From contig JAHLEZ010000007.1 of the NCBI GenBank assembly GCA_020726505.1, positions 62,001-126,000 of the forward strand: DNA of 64,000 nt. The letters are read 5' to 3'. Origin of the DNA: Leptodontidium sp. MPI-SDFR-AT-0119 (lineage: Eukaryota > Ascomycota > Leotiomycetes > Helotiales > Leptodontidiaceae). Below are positions 22,779 to 33,846 of this stretch, piece after piece. The translations under genes were made by a program, and so were the position numbers. Each line of letters opens with the position of its first letter. Within the stretch, counting starts at the first letter, position 1. The notes below the pieces were generated by a model. The model saw only the letters and a program-made list of their open reading frames with translations. It had not been told where the DNA came from and ran no database searches.

Positions 22779-23354
22779 ATGACCTACCGCCTTCCAGCCC
22801 GTGAGCTTCCGTCAACACCTGCAACAGAAAAGGCTGGACCCCGCTTCACGCAGCAGTCTAGCAAATGGGTGTTCCCTGACATCGTGGAGTTGCTACACCG
22901 AGAAGGTGCATGCCTCACAGCACAAGATTATGCTGGGTACACCCCTCTACACCTGATTCGGGATATCTCGGACCGAGAGATGACGACCATAGATTTCCTC
23001 TTACGCAAAGGCGCCGACCATTCCATTCCCGCCCACAACGGGGATAAACCAATTCACAGCGCTATCAAGAGATCGCGTTGGTCTGTTTTCGAAAGGTTGA
23101 TTGACACTGGTGCTTCGGTGAACGATAAGGGTGCCAGGGGGCGTACGGTACTCCATATTGCGGCGATACGTGGTAAGGCGTCGTTTGTTGAACCACTGGT
23201 TGAAATGCGTGTGGATCTTAACGATACAAATGAAGATGGGTGGACAGCGCTACAGGATGCTGTTCGTGGTGGGCGAACAGAGACGGTCACTACTTTGTTG
23301 AAATGTCAAAACTGTAACGGAAACGAAAAGGTGAAAGGTTTGGGTCTTCGCTAA
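22779..23354 (+). CDS. Ankyrin-repeat protein, short and probably a fragment
   Basis: 191 residues from the ATG at 22779, with about four ankyrin repeats (DYAGYTPLHLI, HNGDKPIHSAI, ARGRTVLHIAAIRG, EDGWTALQDAVRGG) joined by LLRKGAD-type helices. There is no NACHT, signal or membrane part. Fungal ankyrin proteins of this repeat style are usually far longer, often NLRs, so this may be the C-terminal remnant of one. The window holds a decayed STAND/ankyrin gene at 27.2-28.7 kb and an NLR at 33.8-38.0 kb. An intact small protein cannot be excluded. Confidence 0.55.
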   Translation: MTYRLPARELPSTPATEKAGPRFTQQSSKWVFPDIVELLHREGACLTAQDYAGYTPLHLIRDISDREMTTIDFLLRKGADHSIPAHNGDKPIHSAIKRSRWSVFERLIDTGASVNDKGARGRTVLHIAAIRGKASFVEPLVEMRVDLNDTNEDGWTALQDAVRGGRTETVTTLLKCQNCNGNEKVKGLGLR

Positions 23355-24027
23355 AGTGTTATGCTATGAGGTGGTATTCGCTATAATGAGGCAGTGAGGT
23401 ATCTTCTTGAGCCGCTTAAAAAAACCTGAATATAATGAGTCGGAAATATTGGGCACTATAAGAATTTCCGGCATTCTGGTTGTGGCATCTGCCACGCACC
23501 TGCACTATTGTTGCGCAGAGAGGCTTGAACCTTGTGGCGATATTGGTCGAAGGGGACGTAGTGTCTTGTGGGGGCTCTCGGTGAGGACGCCATTCAGCCC
23601 AATGGGAAGATGCGGGGAGGCTGGTCGTGGAAAGCCGAAACTCTGCAGGAAATATCATGCCATTATTTGTCCACTTCAGCCCTGTTGTGCAACGTTGAAA
23701 TCGAGATCGCTTTTTGACTTGTGAGTGAGAAGGTCTAACGATTTCCATTGCACGATCATAGGGGTTTCTCCGTTTAGATGGCTGGGTCGTGTTGGTGCTA
23801 TTGATTTTAGCTGTCTCAGTGCTTCAACATTGTGGATGCCAAGATTATTGATGGCAGAAGCCACAATTCTTAGGGGCCTTGAAGGTATGCCAGTTTATTC
23901 TATAAGTCTGATCGTTACTCTGTTTGACTTTCTGGTGTAGAGTATCCCATCCAGAGAGAAATACTCTCGCAGAATACACTTTTGGCTCAAACCCCTAGAT
24001 TTCTAAAGTTCCTTTAGATCTGCGGTC
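23355..24027. other. Intergenic, possible decayed coding sequence
   Basis: Several overlapping frames of 60-110 codons on both strands lack ATG starts or motifs. The minus frame 23864-23676 (NNLGIHNVEALRQLKSIAP) looks the most protein-like, but I cannot name it or extend it. Confidence 0.4.
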
Positions 24028-27000
24028 ATGGAGTACCATGATCATGAGAATAAACAAGAGCATTATCATGGGTATGGCAGGCTCAATGAGTGCTGCGCTC
24101 ATGAATGTCAGCCTCGATGTCACTGCTGCTGTCACCACGGCGAAGACAACGACGAAAGCCTCCCACGTTTAGCACTTACCGGCATCTCACCCCTATTGCC
24201 AGACTACATGCTCGACCAGTACAAGCAAGAGCAATTTCTGAAACTGTACCCTGCAGAGAAATGCCATCCCATCATCGCGGATTTCGCACCCCGGAGCGCC
24301 GTTCCAGGATCCTTGATTGTCATTATTGGACACGGTTTTGCTGGACGCCGGGACCTCAATACCGTCACAATCGGAGGACACAGAGCTATCGTCGTGACCG
24401 CCGAACACCATCGGCTCGTCTTTATTTCTAATAAAAAGAGTTCTGTCGGGCCCTTGAAAGTCAAAACACATTTTGGAACGGCTGTAGGCCCGAGAAACTT
24501 CGTCAACCTTCCCTGGCCGTCGCCCGACTCTCTGATTGACGCACCGCCGCATTCGTTCGAAGGCGTCGGTGCAGGAACTTCTGCATCCCTACGAACAAAA
24601 CTGCTGCTTCAAACACCTGAGCTCTCCATGGGATCAGATATCAGGGCCGTTGATATTCCTTCTACAGGTACTGCAAAAGTGCTGGCCGTTTGCATGTATC
24701 TGAAGGACGTCAAACCTGCCGACCTCGGAGCAGCAAAGACCAATATGGTAAATCTTGGAAACAGAGTTGTGAAATACTACCAACAAGCCAGCTACCGGAA
24801 GTTGACGGTGCAATTTGACGTCACTGACTACTTCGAGATGCTGGATAACCTGGATCGATACTATCTCGCATCATCTACCGAGAAGGGATATCCAAATTTC
24901 AAGAAACTCGTGTTGCCTCAGATATTCGCCGAAGCGGTGCAAAAGGCGAAGAATGCAAGTATCAACGTCGGCAACTACGATGTCTTCCTTGTTATGTGCC
25001 ATCTCGGAACGTTCGTCCGAGCCTGGGGTGGTGGTTCAGTGCGGCCGAATTTCCATTTCGAAGATCAGACGGCGTATCCTGGCGTTCTGACCGATATCAA
25101 TGTCGGCAAGACCTTGGGGTCCATTGCACTAGGGGATGATGCAGATTGGGGCAGAGTTGCTCACGAATTTGGACACAATATCGTCTCGAGCCCAGTGGCT
25201 GTGTTTGATGAGGATATCTATGACAGTGATCTGCCGCCTGGTGCAGATTCCTCAGCCCAATTCTTCGACCTGATGGGCCAGCATGATACCCATCCTCTGT
25301 TCTCGGGCTTCTATATGGATCAGCTCGGATGGTACAAGGCGCAGAATATCAAACAGTTGCCTTGGAGCACCGCGCCATTCAGAGAAGAATACAATATCGT
25401 CGCCCATTCTTTGAGCGAGAATGCGGATACTTCTCGATTCAACCTTGTGAAAATCAAGGTTTCGACTGGCATGGAATATTGGATTGAAGTTTGGCAGCGT
25501 CATGGTGCTACTGGGCAAGTATTTGATGATTCTATTCCGATCCAAAGCGGCGACGGAGGAATCAAGGTTTCGACTGGCATGGAATATTGGATTGAAGTTT
25601 GGCAGCGTCATGGTGCTACTGGGCAAGTATTTGATGATTCTATTCCGATCCAAAGCGGCGACGGAGGAGTGCTCATCTCGAGGGCTGCTACAGGCACACA
25701 GAACAACAATCAAACCGTGCGGCTCATCACATTACTTCAGATGCAGAAAAACTCCAGTTGACAGCCAGTCTGCATGAAAACGGGGGATGTGGCGGTGGAT
25801 CCTGCACGGACCATCTTGATTACTGTACAGTACTGTGGTCAACGACAATGTGCAAGCCAATCCTCGAGTATGCAAAATCCGCGTTGAGTGGGCGCAGCCA
25901 AATCGACCCACACCAAATGGAACATTCGACTTATGGATTGAGCCTTAGAATACATCAAACTACACTTCCAAGGACATCTGGGTTGACCGCTTCCCGTTTC
26001 TGGCATATGACCGTCCAGACGCCACCGGAAATCCCATCAACGGCGGGGACGAACCCAAAGTCGGAGAAACCAACAAGATCAAAGCCCGACTCCACAACAC
26101 AGGAAGCCAAGCAGCAAGCAACGTCCAAATAACCTTCTACACCAACACGCCCCCAGGCATCGGCGACAGAGGATCCTGGACGCCCCTGACTACCGTCCCC
26201 GTCAGCATCGCCAACAACACCACCGCAGAAGCATCAGCCGACTGGGTCCCGGCCATAAACCAACACACCTGCCTCCAAGTCTACATCGGCACCCAAACCG
26301 GCGAAAAAGTCCTCAGCAACAACAAAGCCCAAGAAAACATCTCCACCTTCCAACCAGCCTCGCACTCCATCCCCGAACCCGCCGAGCTGCAAGTAGCAGT
26401 TCGCAATCCCCTCCTAACACTCGCACACATCTTCCTGCAAATCGAGAACGTGCCCGAGGGCTTCTATGTCTATTTCCCGCACCAGATCGTTAGCGTGGAA
26501 CACCTTGGGGAACGTATGCTTGAGTTTCTTGTTGTGCCTTTGAGGGACATCTCTGATCTTAAGTTTAAGGTTGCGAATATCAGTGTCAGTGGCTGGATAG
26601 CGCGTGGCTATGATGACGGTGCTCAATCTGGTGTTTTCCGTCTCATTGGTGGTGTTCACGCTATTGTTGCGCCGAAATTGGGAAGTCAGATCAAGCTCCG
26701 AGATCCCCCCAAACTCGTCGATGAGTATACGATTCAGGTACGTGGAAACATATGGCCTGCCGCCGCCGAACAAAAAGTTCGCGTTGATTTGGAATTGAAT
26801 GGGAAGATTGAGAGGGTTGTTTCTGTTGTTACTGATATGTCTGGGGCTTTTGTTGCGAGTTTTAAGACGAGAGGTGGTGGCGATCATGAGGGATCTGAGG
26901 GGAGGGCTTTGGTTCGTGGGGAAAGCAGTTTTCTTCTTAATTTCCGGGCTCATATTGTGAATGCTTCGGTGCTGGCGCCGGTGGATTCGAACGTTGTTCA

Positions 27001-27046
27001 TTATGAGTATAAGGTTTCGGGGCCTGAAGACCCGAGGATCTCATGA
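24028..27046 (+). pseudogene. M6-like zinc metalloprotease with IPT/TIG domain, broken
   Basis: The first open part (24028-25761) starts with a His/Cys-rich leader. It then has an IPT/TIG-like beta domain (about 88-165: SLIVIIGHGFAGRRDLNTVT), then a catalytic domain with HEFGHN (HExxH zinc motif, residues 379-383) and DLMGQHD, typical of M6/immune-inhibitor-A-like peptidases. An exact 108-bp in-frame tandem duplication occupies 25453-25560 and 25561-25668. Coding similarity continues after 25761 but moves between frames at least twice (around 25757-25840) and meets a TAG at 25946-25948. It is then open to 27046 with CARDB-like and carboxypeptidase-like beta domains (NKIKARLHNTGSQAASNVQI; VRVDLELNGKIERVVSVV). 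No splice sites explain the shifts. The HExxH half could still be translated alone. Confidence 0.65.
25453..25668. repeat. Exact 108-bp tandem duplication inside the protease gene
   Basis: Units 25453-25560 and 25561-25668 are identical base for base and are a multiple of three, so 36 residues (IKVSTGMEYWIEVW...SGDGG) appear twice. The identity points to a very recent event or an assembly duplication. Confidence 0.95.
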
Positions 27047-27189
27047 ATTTTGAACCAATGTGGAGGAAGGGAACGGAAGTTTATTTGCGGTCTTTACTTA
27101 CGCTATGGTTGGCTTTTGCTCTGCGTATGTGACGGTTCTACACGAATGGCCACCTTATATAAGTAGGTCGTGGTCTACTTCCCAGACTG

Positions 27190-28698
27190 AGTGGGGGGGG
27201 GTGCTCTTATATTCGCTTTGTCGAATGTTAGGGCGGACGACTATTTGTGCGGATCAGCCCCATAACATAAAAGCAGTCGGCATGCTTCTACGAGGCTGTG
27301 ATCTGCTGCTATCTGTAGACGGGTAAGAATGCCTGAATAGAAGGGAGATATGACATCATATAATCATATATGAAGAGGTTGATTCTCTGTCTGAGCGGAA
27401 ACATCATAGGGGGATGCTAAACCGTGATCAAAAACATGCTTCAGGCCAGCTACATTCCCAGACTCTGTCAAAGCGAAGACTTAGGAGCTATTCGAGTTAC
27501 TGAGAACCCTGCTGTTAGCTTTCCGTAGCGAGTAGGTAGCCACTGTTACGGCATTGTCAGGGGAACGCTAACCCAATCTATCCCGCTCCCTGGCGACTAG
27601 CTTCTGACAACATGTATATAATCTCCCTTTCCATCACACCCCTCTTTCCTCCTCTGTAGTCAATCTAGCCTTTACCATATCAAACCGACCTTGATGGTTT
27701 GCTTTCCTTGACAGGCATGGGAGAGCAGCCAGAGAGGGAATTGATAGCGCAGTCTTAAGGCGTAAGTGGCTTTAAATTTACAACTCTCGTTGGTGCACTT
27801 CCTCGTCACTAGGGGCACTCCGGTGTAACCTAAAAGCAAAGATCCCATCAGTCTGTCGAAGACTTTGGGGGATCTGACTTCTTGCCACTGGTGGCATAGA
27901 CATGTGCAGGATGGCACGCACATGGTTTGCTGATGCTTGGAGAGGTGAACTGTAGTCGCCGTTGGGGGCAACAAGCTGTGAAGCTGCCCAGATATGAACA
28001 TATTAAGGCCGTGCTCCGCTGCTTGAGCTCCCACTTCATCAATTTTGGCATCTAGGCGTCTGTAAATACTGTCTTGTGATTGCTGAACATTCTCAATGAC
28101 AAGAACGCTATTTGTTCTGGTGTGCCTCAAAGGTCTGGACTGCTTGTTTGAAGTCGTTGTTAAGCATCCGCACCTCAAGGTCGACTCTGGTGAGAATTTG
28201 GCGGTTTTGACGAGTTGAATTACTATTTCAGATTGAGGAAAGTACGTATAGTACGCATGGGGATGGAATCTTACAAGAAGAGCGAATCCAAACAAGTGCT
28301 AACGGGCTATTTCAGAGAGGCGATATCGTCCCGGATCCTTTTTGCCTTATTCTTCTCGCGAAGGGCCTAGTCTAGACTCTTGCAATCGTCCATCTTCCCC
28401 GGCGGCGAGTCATAAAAGCCTAGAATAAGCCGTTGAAGCTCACGAAGCTTGTCTCCCATGCGTCTCAGCACGGTTGGAAGGACATTTAGCTGACAATTGT
28501 CCTCAAAGCCATCTGAACACTTAATTGCTAGCTCCGCCGTTGCGAGAATGACACGGAGGTCTTGAACTTCGCTGGATAATGAAATAAGGTCTTCGGGGGC
28601 ATTTTAATTGAATTGATCAACGATAATATTCCTCTAGTGACGGCGAGAACAGCGTCGAGCAGGGCGACGAGGCTTGCGGGGGCGTATAACGGATCCAT
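27190..28698 (-). pseudogene. Decayed STAND-type gene: fungal N-terminal domain plus ankyrin remnants
   Basis: The ATG at 28698 opens MDPLYAPASLVALLDAVL, the start pattern of fungal STAND/NLR N-terminal domains. A one-base deletion near 28606 shifts the frame to EDLISLSSEVQDLRVILATA. Two TAG codons follow near 28370 and 28310, each one C-to-T from CAG. After a probable intron the frame continues in 28205-27672 with RRLDAKIDEVGAQAAEHG and the later PPTATTVHLSK, MGSLLLGYTGVPLVT block. Further down, beyond more stops, ankyrin-like pieces remain: GNVAGLKHVFDHGLASPYDV (about 27440) and AADHSLVEACRLLLCYGADP (about 27260). No ATPase domain is visible, so it belongs to the N-domain plus ankyrin class. 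Clearly dead. Confidence 0.65.
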
Positions 28699-29574
28699 GA
28701 AGAACTTCTTGTACCTTGTAGGGAGTAAATATAAAAGGGCGCCAGCTTGTAGTGAAGACAAGAAGAAATAATAGTATAGGACATCTACAGCAAAGTTTAT
28801 CCTACTCCGTATACCAAGTCCAGTTAGATAGGAAGGAAACGCCTTGCAGGGCACATGTAGGTCAACTACAGACCGTATGGAATACACTGTTCCCGGTAAT
28901 GGCGCTAAAGCATCGGCAAGGTTAAGAGAAGGCAGGATAGAAATGTTGCATGGATACAGTTCCCATGCCACAATTAGGCTTACGATGACAGGTTTAACTC
29001 CTTCTGTCAGAATCTAAACCCTGAGTGCATGCAACGGGAATAGGTTCTGCTGTCTTTGAAGGACTTTCGATCTGCTATAGGACTTAGTCTAATGAAGTGG
29101 GTAATGAATGTGGATGAATACGCTCTCCTTGCGGCTGGCTCGAAACGGGTTTGGTCGCTGTTATCGAGACGACGTTATTAGGCCAGAAGCATCGTTAGAC
29201 ACGAGTCAGTTACAAAGCGTCGATGTAAAGAATAAAGTCGCGCTTCATTCTGGTAGGAAGCTGAAAAAAAGTCATGAAGCATCTAGTCCCGTGTCCCGGC
29301 ACGTGCCAGCGTTCATTGGCTCCCGGGCACCCCTGTTGGGCGCTTGACTAGATTTTGGCTGAGCGGCGAACCAAGATTTGTGCCAAGAAAAAGTGGGCCC
29401 GAGGGAGAGTGTCTTGTAGGTGTAGGGACCTTTAACTAACGTTAAGGCATAAATTATTTCGTTGTACAATGCTTTATTACGGGTAAAATCCAAAATTTGG
29501 TAGTTCGCGCGGAGTTTGCGGAGAAGTATTTTTTTTTACAAGGCCAAGTTTGTTATGTAATATATCTGCACGGA
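28699..29574. other. Intergenic, nothing recognised
   Basis: The upstream region of the decayed STAND gene and the distal promoter side of the flavohemoglobin gene. Short frames only. Confidence 0.5.
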
Positions 29575-29638
29575 CATCATACGAGGACATCATACGAGGA
29601 TATCATACGAGGATATCATACGAGGATATCATACGAGG
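29575..29638. repeat. 13-bp minisatellite, 5 copies
   Basis: Five head-to-tail units of YATCATACGAGGA (29575-29638). The first two begin with C, the last three with T, and the last unit lacks its final A. It lies 83 bp upstream of the flavohemoglobin ATG, so it may sit in its promoter or 5' leader. Confidence 0.95.
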
Positions 29639-29720
29639 TAGCAGAATTTCATTATATATTTATCACGTTTCTCACTGATATGCCTAGACTGTCTGTAGTT
29701 ACAGCTACTAAATCTTCACA

Positions 29721-31007
29721 ATGTTCACGAGACTTGGATACCGACGCGTCGCAGCAACTGGCTTACGATGTAGAGCCTTCTCTTCCACTTCGGCCGCGCT
29801 CGCATTGAGCCGGCGCCAAATGGAAATCGTGAAGTCTACCGCCCCTGTACTTGCAGATCACGGAATCGCCATCACATCTCACTTCTACAAACGCATGCTT
29901 CAAGCTCACCCTGAGCTCAAAAATATGTTTAACATGGCCCATCAGGAAACAGGAGCGCAACCTGCAGCTCTAGCTCACGCAGTGTGGGCATACGCTGCCA
30001 ACATCGACAACTTGGGAGCTCTGACTTCAGCCATCTCTCGAATCGGCAACCGACATACTAGCTTAGGCGTCACTGCAGACCAGTACCCCATTGTTGGAGA
30101 GCATCTTCTCGCCTCGATTAAAGAAGTCCTCGGAGACGCGGTGGATGAACCAGTGTTAGATGCTTGGAAGGCTGCATATCAACAGCTTGCAGACATCCTC
30201 ATCGACTTCGAGAAAGGCCTCTACGACAAAGCGATTCAAACGCCCGGTGGCTGGAATGGCTGGCGACAATTCAGGGTAGCTCGGAAGTTACGCGAAAGTG
30301 GCGAAATCATCTCGTTCCATCTGGCACCTGAAGATAAAAAAGCTTTACCAATGTTTAGACCGGGCCAGTTTGTTAGTGTTCGATGTTATGTCCCGGAGCT
30401 AGGAGTGTACCAGCCTAGGCAGTACAGTCTATCAGACATTCCTAGCGGAGATCATTTCCGAATTTCAGTTAAGAGAGAATTCGCAGCTGTGAGCAAGCCG
30501 GCTGGTCGGATCTCGAACGTGCTTCATGAGAGTATTCCCGAAGGGTCACTGTTGGATGTCAGCATGCCGTACGGCGACTTCACGCTGGATATCAACGCGG
30601 ACACTCCTGTGGTACTGATTAGTGGCGGAGTTGGCCTTACACCCATGATGGCCATGCTCAAGACGATCGTCGAGCAAGGGAAATCTAGGCCTGTGCTCTT
30701 CATGCATGCTGTGCGGAACCGTTCTGTGCATGCGATGAGTAAGGACCTCTCTGAGATCGTATCTCAAAATCCGCAAGTCTCTCGCATGGTGTTCTACGAG
30801 GAACTCACGGCCGGTGACGTGGAGGGTTTCGACTACGACTACGTTGGGAGAATTCATATCAAGGATTTGAAGGACAAGGTGCTGTCCCCCAACGCGGACT
30901 ATTACCTGTGTGGGCCGGCAAAGTTCATGAATGCCCAACGAGAGGACCTAGAGAGCTTAGGGGTGCCTCCGGGCCGGGTTCACTCTGAGGTGTTTGGATC
31001 ATCGTGA
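29721..31007 (+). CDS. Flavohemoglobin (nitric oxide dioxygenase), mitochondrial type
   Basis: A single-exon 428-residue protein that converts nitric oxide to nitrate using O2 and NAD(P)H. The first ~28 residues (RLGYRRVAATGLRCRAFSSTS) are Arg/Ser-rich with no acids, as in a mitochondrial presequence. The globin domain covers about 30-165, with B10 Tyr56 (HFYKRM), E7 Gln75 and proximal His112 (NRHTSLGV). The FAD-binding domain (about 180-285) carries RQYSLSD and GRISNVLHE. The NAD-binding domain has GGVGLTPMMAM and YLCGPAKFM, ending HSEVFGSS. All cofactor motifs are present and the length is that of a flavohemoglobin plus leader. It is the one intact enzyme gene among decayed neighbours in this part. 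Fungi usually carry a cytosolic and a mitochondrial copy; this is the mitochondrial-type candidate. Confidence 0.95.
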   Translation: MFTRLGYRRVAATGLRCRAFSSTSAALALSRRQMEIVKSTAPVLADHGIAITSHFYKRMLQAHPELKNMFNMAHQETGAQPAALAHAVWAYAANIDNLGALTSAISRIGNRHTSLGVTADQYPIVGEHLLASIKEVLGDAVDEPVLDAWKAAYQQLADILIDFEKGLYDKAIQTPGGWNGWRQFRVARKLRESGEIISFHLAPEDKKALPMFRPGQFVSVRCYVPELGVYQPRQYSLSDIPSGDHFRISVKREFAAVSKPAGRISNVLHESIPEGSLLDVSMPYGDFTLDINADTPVVLISGGVGLTPMMAMLKTIVEQGKSRPVLFMHAVRNRSVHAMSKDLSEIVSQNPQVSRMVFYEELTAGDVEGFDYDYVGRIHIKDLKDKVLSPNADYYLCGPAKFMNAQREDLESLGVPPGRVHSEVFGSS

Positions 31008-32079
31008 GGAAATGCGCACTTGACGGGTACTGTCACATGCAGAAAATTGGGTTGTAATTTCGAGATGACTTTGCAGCCCATCTGCTGCGATGAAAGCTTG
31101 TAAGATGTAATAAGTACATAGGGGGGTATTCAGGTCAAATAGTATTTTTATATTTTTACATCTTGTTTGAGTAATCACTTATCATTTCATATAGTTTGAT
31201 TATATACTTCTCGAGTTTTATCGATATATTCTAACATCGCAAAGCCCTATTAAGATATCAAATCTCTTACTTTACCACCTTTAACGCATGATGTAACTAT
31301 TAGTTAGTAATTACTAAAGATAGAAAACATCTTACTTCGTGTGCGGCACGATTAACTGGCACTAATCGACCCCGTTCCGCCCCTCAATTTCTCCTCAACT
31401 TTTATGCTCTTACTATCTATCGCTGTAATAAACTCTTGATTAGTATCAAATATACCGCCGCTATAATAGATAATAATAGCTATTAAACACTTGCTTAGTT
31501 ACTACGAGAGTCGAGGAACCATCCGCAGGGGTTAAAGTGCAAGAGTAGTATATCCCCTAATAACGGGGAAGTGGCAATGATTTATTAATACCAACGATAG
31601 AGAATGAGTATTAGTATAATTAAGATTAGTATTTATTAAGTAATACGGCGATAAATATAATACGATATATTTTTGTTAGAATAGCCTTAACTAGGGGGCA
31701 TTCTCTTACTCTAACAGCTTCCAAAGATAGTCGTCTCTCTTGGCCTAATAAAGCTTAGTTTTATACCTTACCTCCTGGTTTCGTACGAGTAATACTTATA
31801 CAAGCTACGGGGTTTAGTACTTAATATATTTAAGGTAACTTTCCCTTTCATACGAAAGGGACACACGGAATATACTTAATTAAACTTTACTTGTTATATT
31901 CTTTGTTACCCTAATATTAAGTATCGAACCTTAGTTAAATACTAACAATTTTAATACTTTACTATAAGCTACGACCGTATTAGACCTTTGAATACGTTCT
32001 ATTAAATGATATTGAGTGATATCGTAGTATACTATTAATATATAGTAGTAATTAAGATGTTGCAACTTAAGAGGGGGAT
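31008..32079. mobile_element. AT-rich RIP-type relic
   Basis: From about 31,130 the sequence becomes AT-rich with dense stops on both strands and no motif I can name. It leads without a break into the copia RNase H remnant, so it is probably the rest of that element. Confidence 0.5.
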
Positions 32080-32640
32080 GTGATAGTAAGAGAAACTCAA
32101 AGAAGAAGCATAATGTCGATTTGTAACTCAATTATTGATAATGGAATCACTTATAAAAGGATTAATTCCGATTTGGAAGGGTTCTCTTATTTTGACTACG
32201 CTGCTGAGCTAGATAAGAAGTCAGTGTATAAAAATGTTTTTGTTCTCTTAGAGGGAGTTGTTGTATGGTTAAACATGAAGCAGACAACCTGCGTTAGCTC
32301 AACTATAAAGGCAGTGTAACGACGCAATACCTCTAGCAGTCGAGTATGGGAGCAAGAGTATGGCAAGAGTAATATTATAGGTCTAGTACGGAGGAAACAA
32401 AGAAGATACAGAATTCAAGGAGTCTCAGGGGGGGTCCTCCTTATATGCATGCGAATCACCCCCGAAACCCCACCGAAGGTGGTCCTAGTCAAACCTAGCC
32501 CAAACCCCTGAGTCTCCTTGGCACCGCAACATGTAAGGCGATCATCACAGGCAGAGTATAATGCTTTGAATGAGGCAGGGAAAGAGACTGTTTTCTTGTA
32601 CGAAGCTCTCCAAGCCCTCCTTTGACATAACTTAGACACG
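32080..32640 (+). mobile_element. Ty1/copia RNase H remnants
   Basis: The frame at 32080-32319 reads FSYFDYAAELDKKSVYKNVFVLL then VVVWLNMKQTTCVSST, the mutated copia RNase H pattern (D..A.D...R.S..G.VF...G..V.W.SK.Q..V..ST). A second piece at about 32549-32626 reads SQAEYNALNEAGKETVFLYE, the AEY segment that should follow directly. About 230 bp lies between the two. That spacer holds an imperfect inverted repeat (GGAGTCTCAGGGG near 32418; CCCCTGAGTCTCC near 32505). Confidence 0.8.
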
Positions 32641-33846
32641 AAAGATATAGCAAAAGAAACGCTTCTACAACTGGATATACTTCTTCTCGGTTGTTTTAGA
32701 TTTATGACACTGGAGCGGATAGGGATAGAATTCGTCGTGTGTGAATGACCTGACCCAGCACCGAAGCTGATATGAGCTAACGTCGAGCGTTTGTTAATAG
32801 CGGTCAAACATACGGTTTAATTTATCAAGTATTATTTAGATTTTAACTTCGTCTACTACTGGATTGGTAAGTGCTACACTATTCCAAAACCTAAGTACAT
32901 AGTCCTTAGACGGATAGAGGCAGGGCTGCCGTGCAGTGGCGGGAATAACGTTAATTGATTTGCTTGCGAACTGTTGAGGACATTTCGTATATTGGAGCCA
33001 GGGGGGTAGTATTACTTCGCTCAACTTCTGCGTCTCAAGAAGCATTCTCTTTATCTTGTAAAGCTAGCCGCTCGATTTCCTCCTTCTCAAGCTGTTCGGA
33101 GGTTCGAACGACTTTAGCCCACTCTTTTCTTAAAGGGGTTAAATTAGTTTTGTAAGCTGACCTTGACTGGTATATATAATCTAATACTTCGCTCGTGTAC
33201 CTGGGGGATACCAGCTCTAAACTGTGATCCGCTAATAGTTCATTGGGCAAACAAAGCAGTAGATCGCTTGAACCGTGTTCAAATGGCGATTTATCACATC
33301 TCGATTAGTGGTGAGGCACCGGTAGTGGTTACAATAGGCGCCGGGTCACCATCACAACTAGATGGTAACGTAGCTTGCAAATGAGGCTTCGCGTCGTTTC
33401 GCTTAAAAACAATATGAGCACGGACCACCCCGCCATTTTTGGCTGACTGCATTACGGGTCATCTCTACAGTAAATAGCATCAATTATCCGTCTTTGCAGT
33501 GGCGGACGCGGATGTAGTCGATGACACGTGCCACTCGAGGGGACGTTTTGATATCAGTTGGCGGTGGGGTTAACGGGGAATTGAGGGTAGCCTGGCCGGT
33601 GAAGTGGGGCGTGTTGGCCAATCCCAGCACGCGTCGGCGACATGCCTGACACTGCGCTTTCCGGCTGAAGGCTGCTGGAACGAACCGAGTATGACATAAT
33701 CAATCAAATCATGGTGTGTGACATCCGATGTGGCGTGCCACGTTGACTAAACCTTATCTGGCGCTATTCAACTTTTACTGACGAGTAGAGTCCCCCAATA
33801 CTCTGAGCTTCAGCAACTAGCCTGTTACTAGAAGATAGTAACCACA
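32641..33846. other. Relic and intergenic sequence before the NLR gene
   Basis: The minus strand at 33250-32836 holds two short protein-like frames (RYTSEVLDYIYQSRSAYK; VILPPWLQYTKCPQQFASKS) that look like one disrupted reading frame, probably transposon-derived, family unknown. From about 33,380 the sequence is GC-balanced and presumably contains the NLR promoter. Confidence 0.4.

Noticed and set aside
24193..25713. Several minus-strand frames over 100 codons
   Set aside because: All are antisense shadows of the protease frame that carries HEFGH and the IPT/TIG domain.
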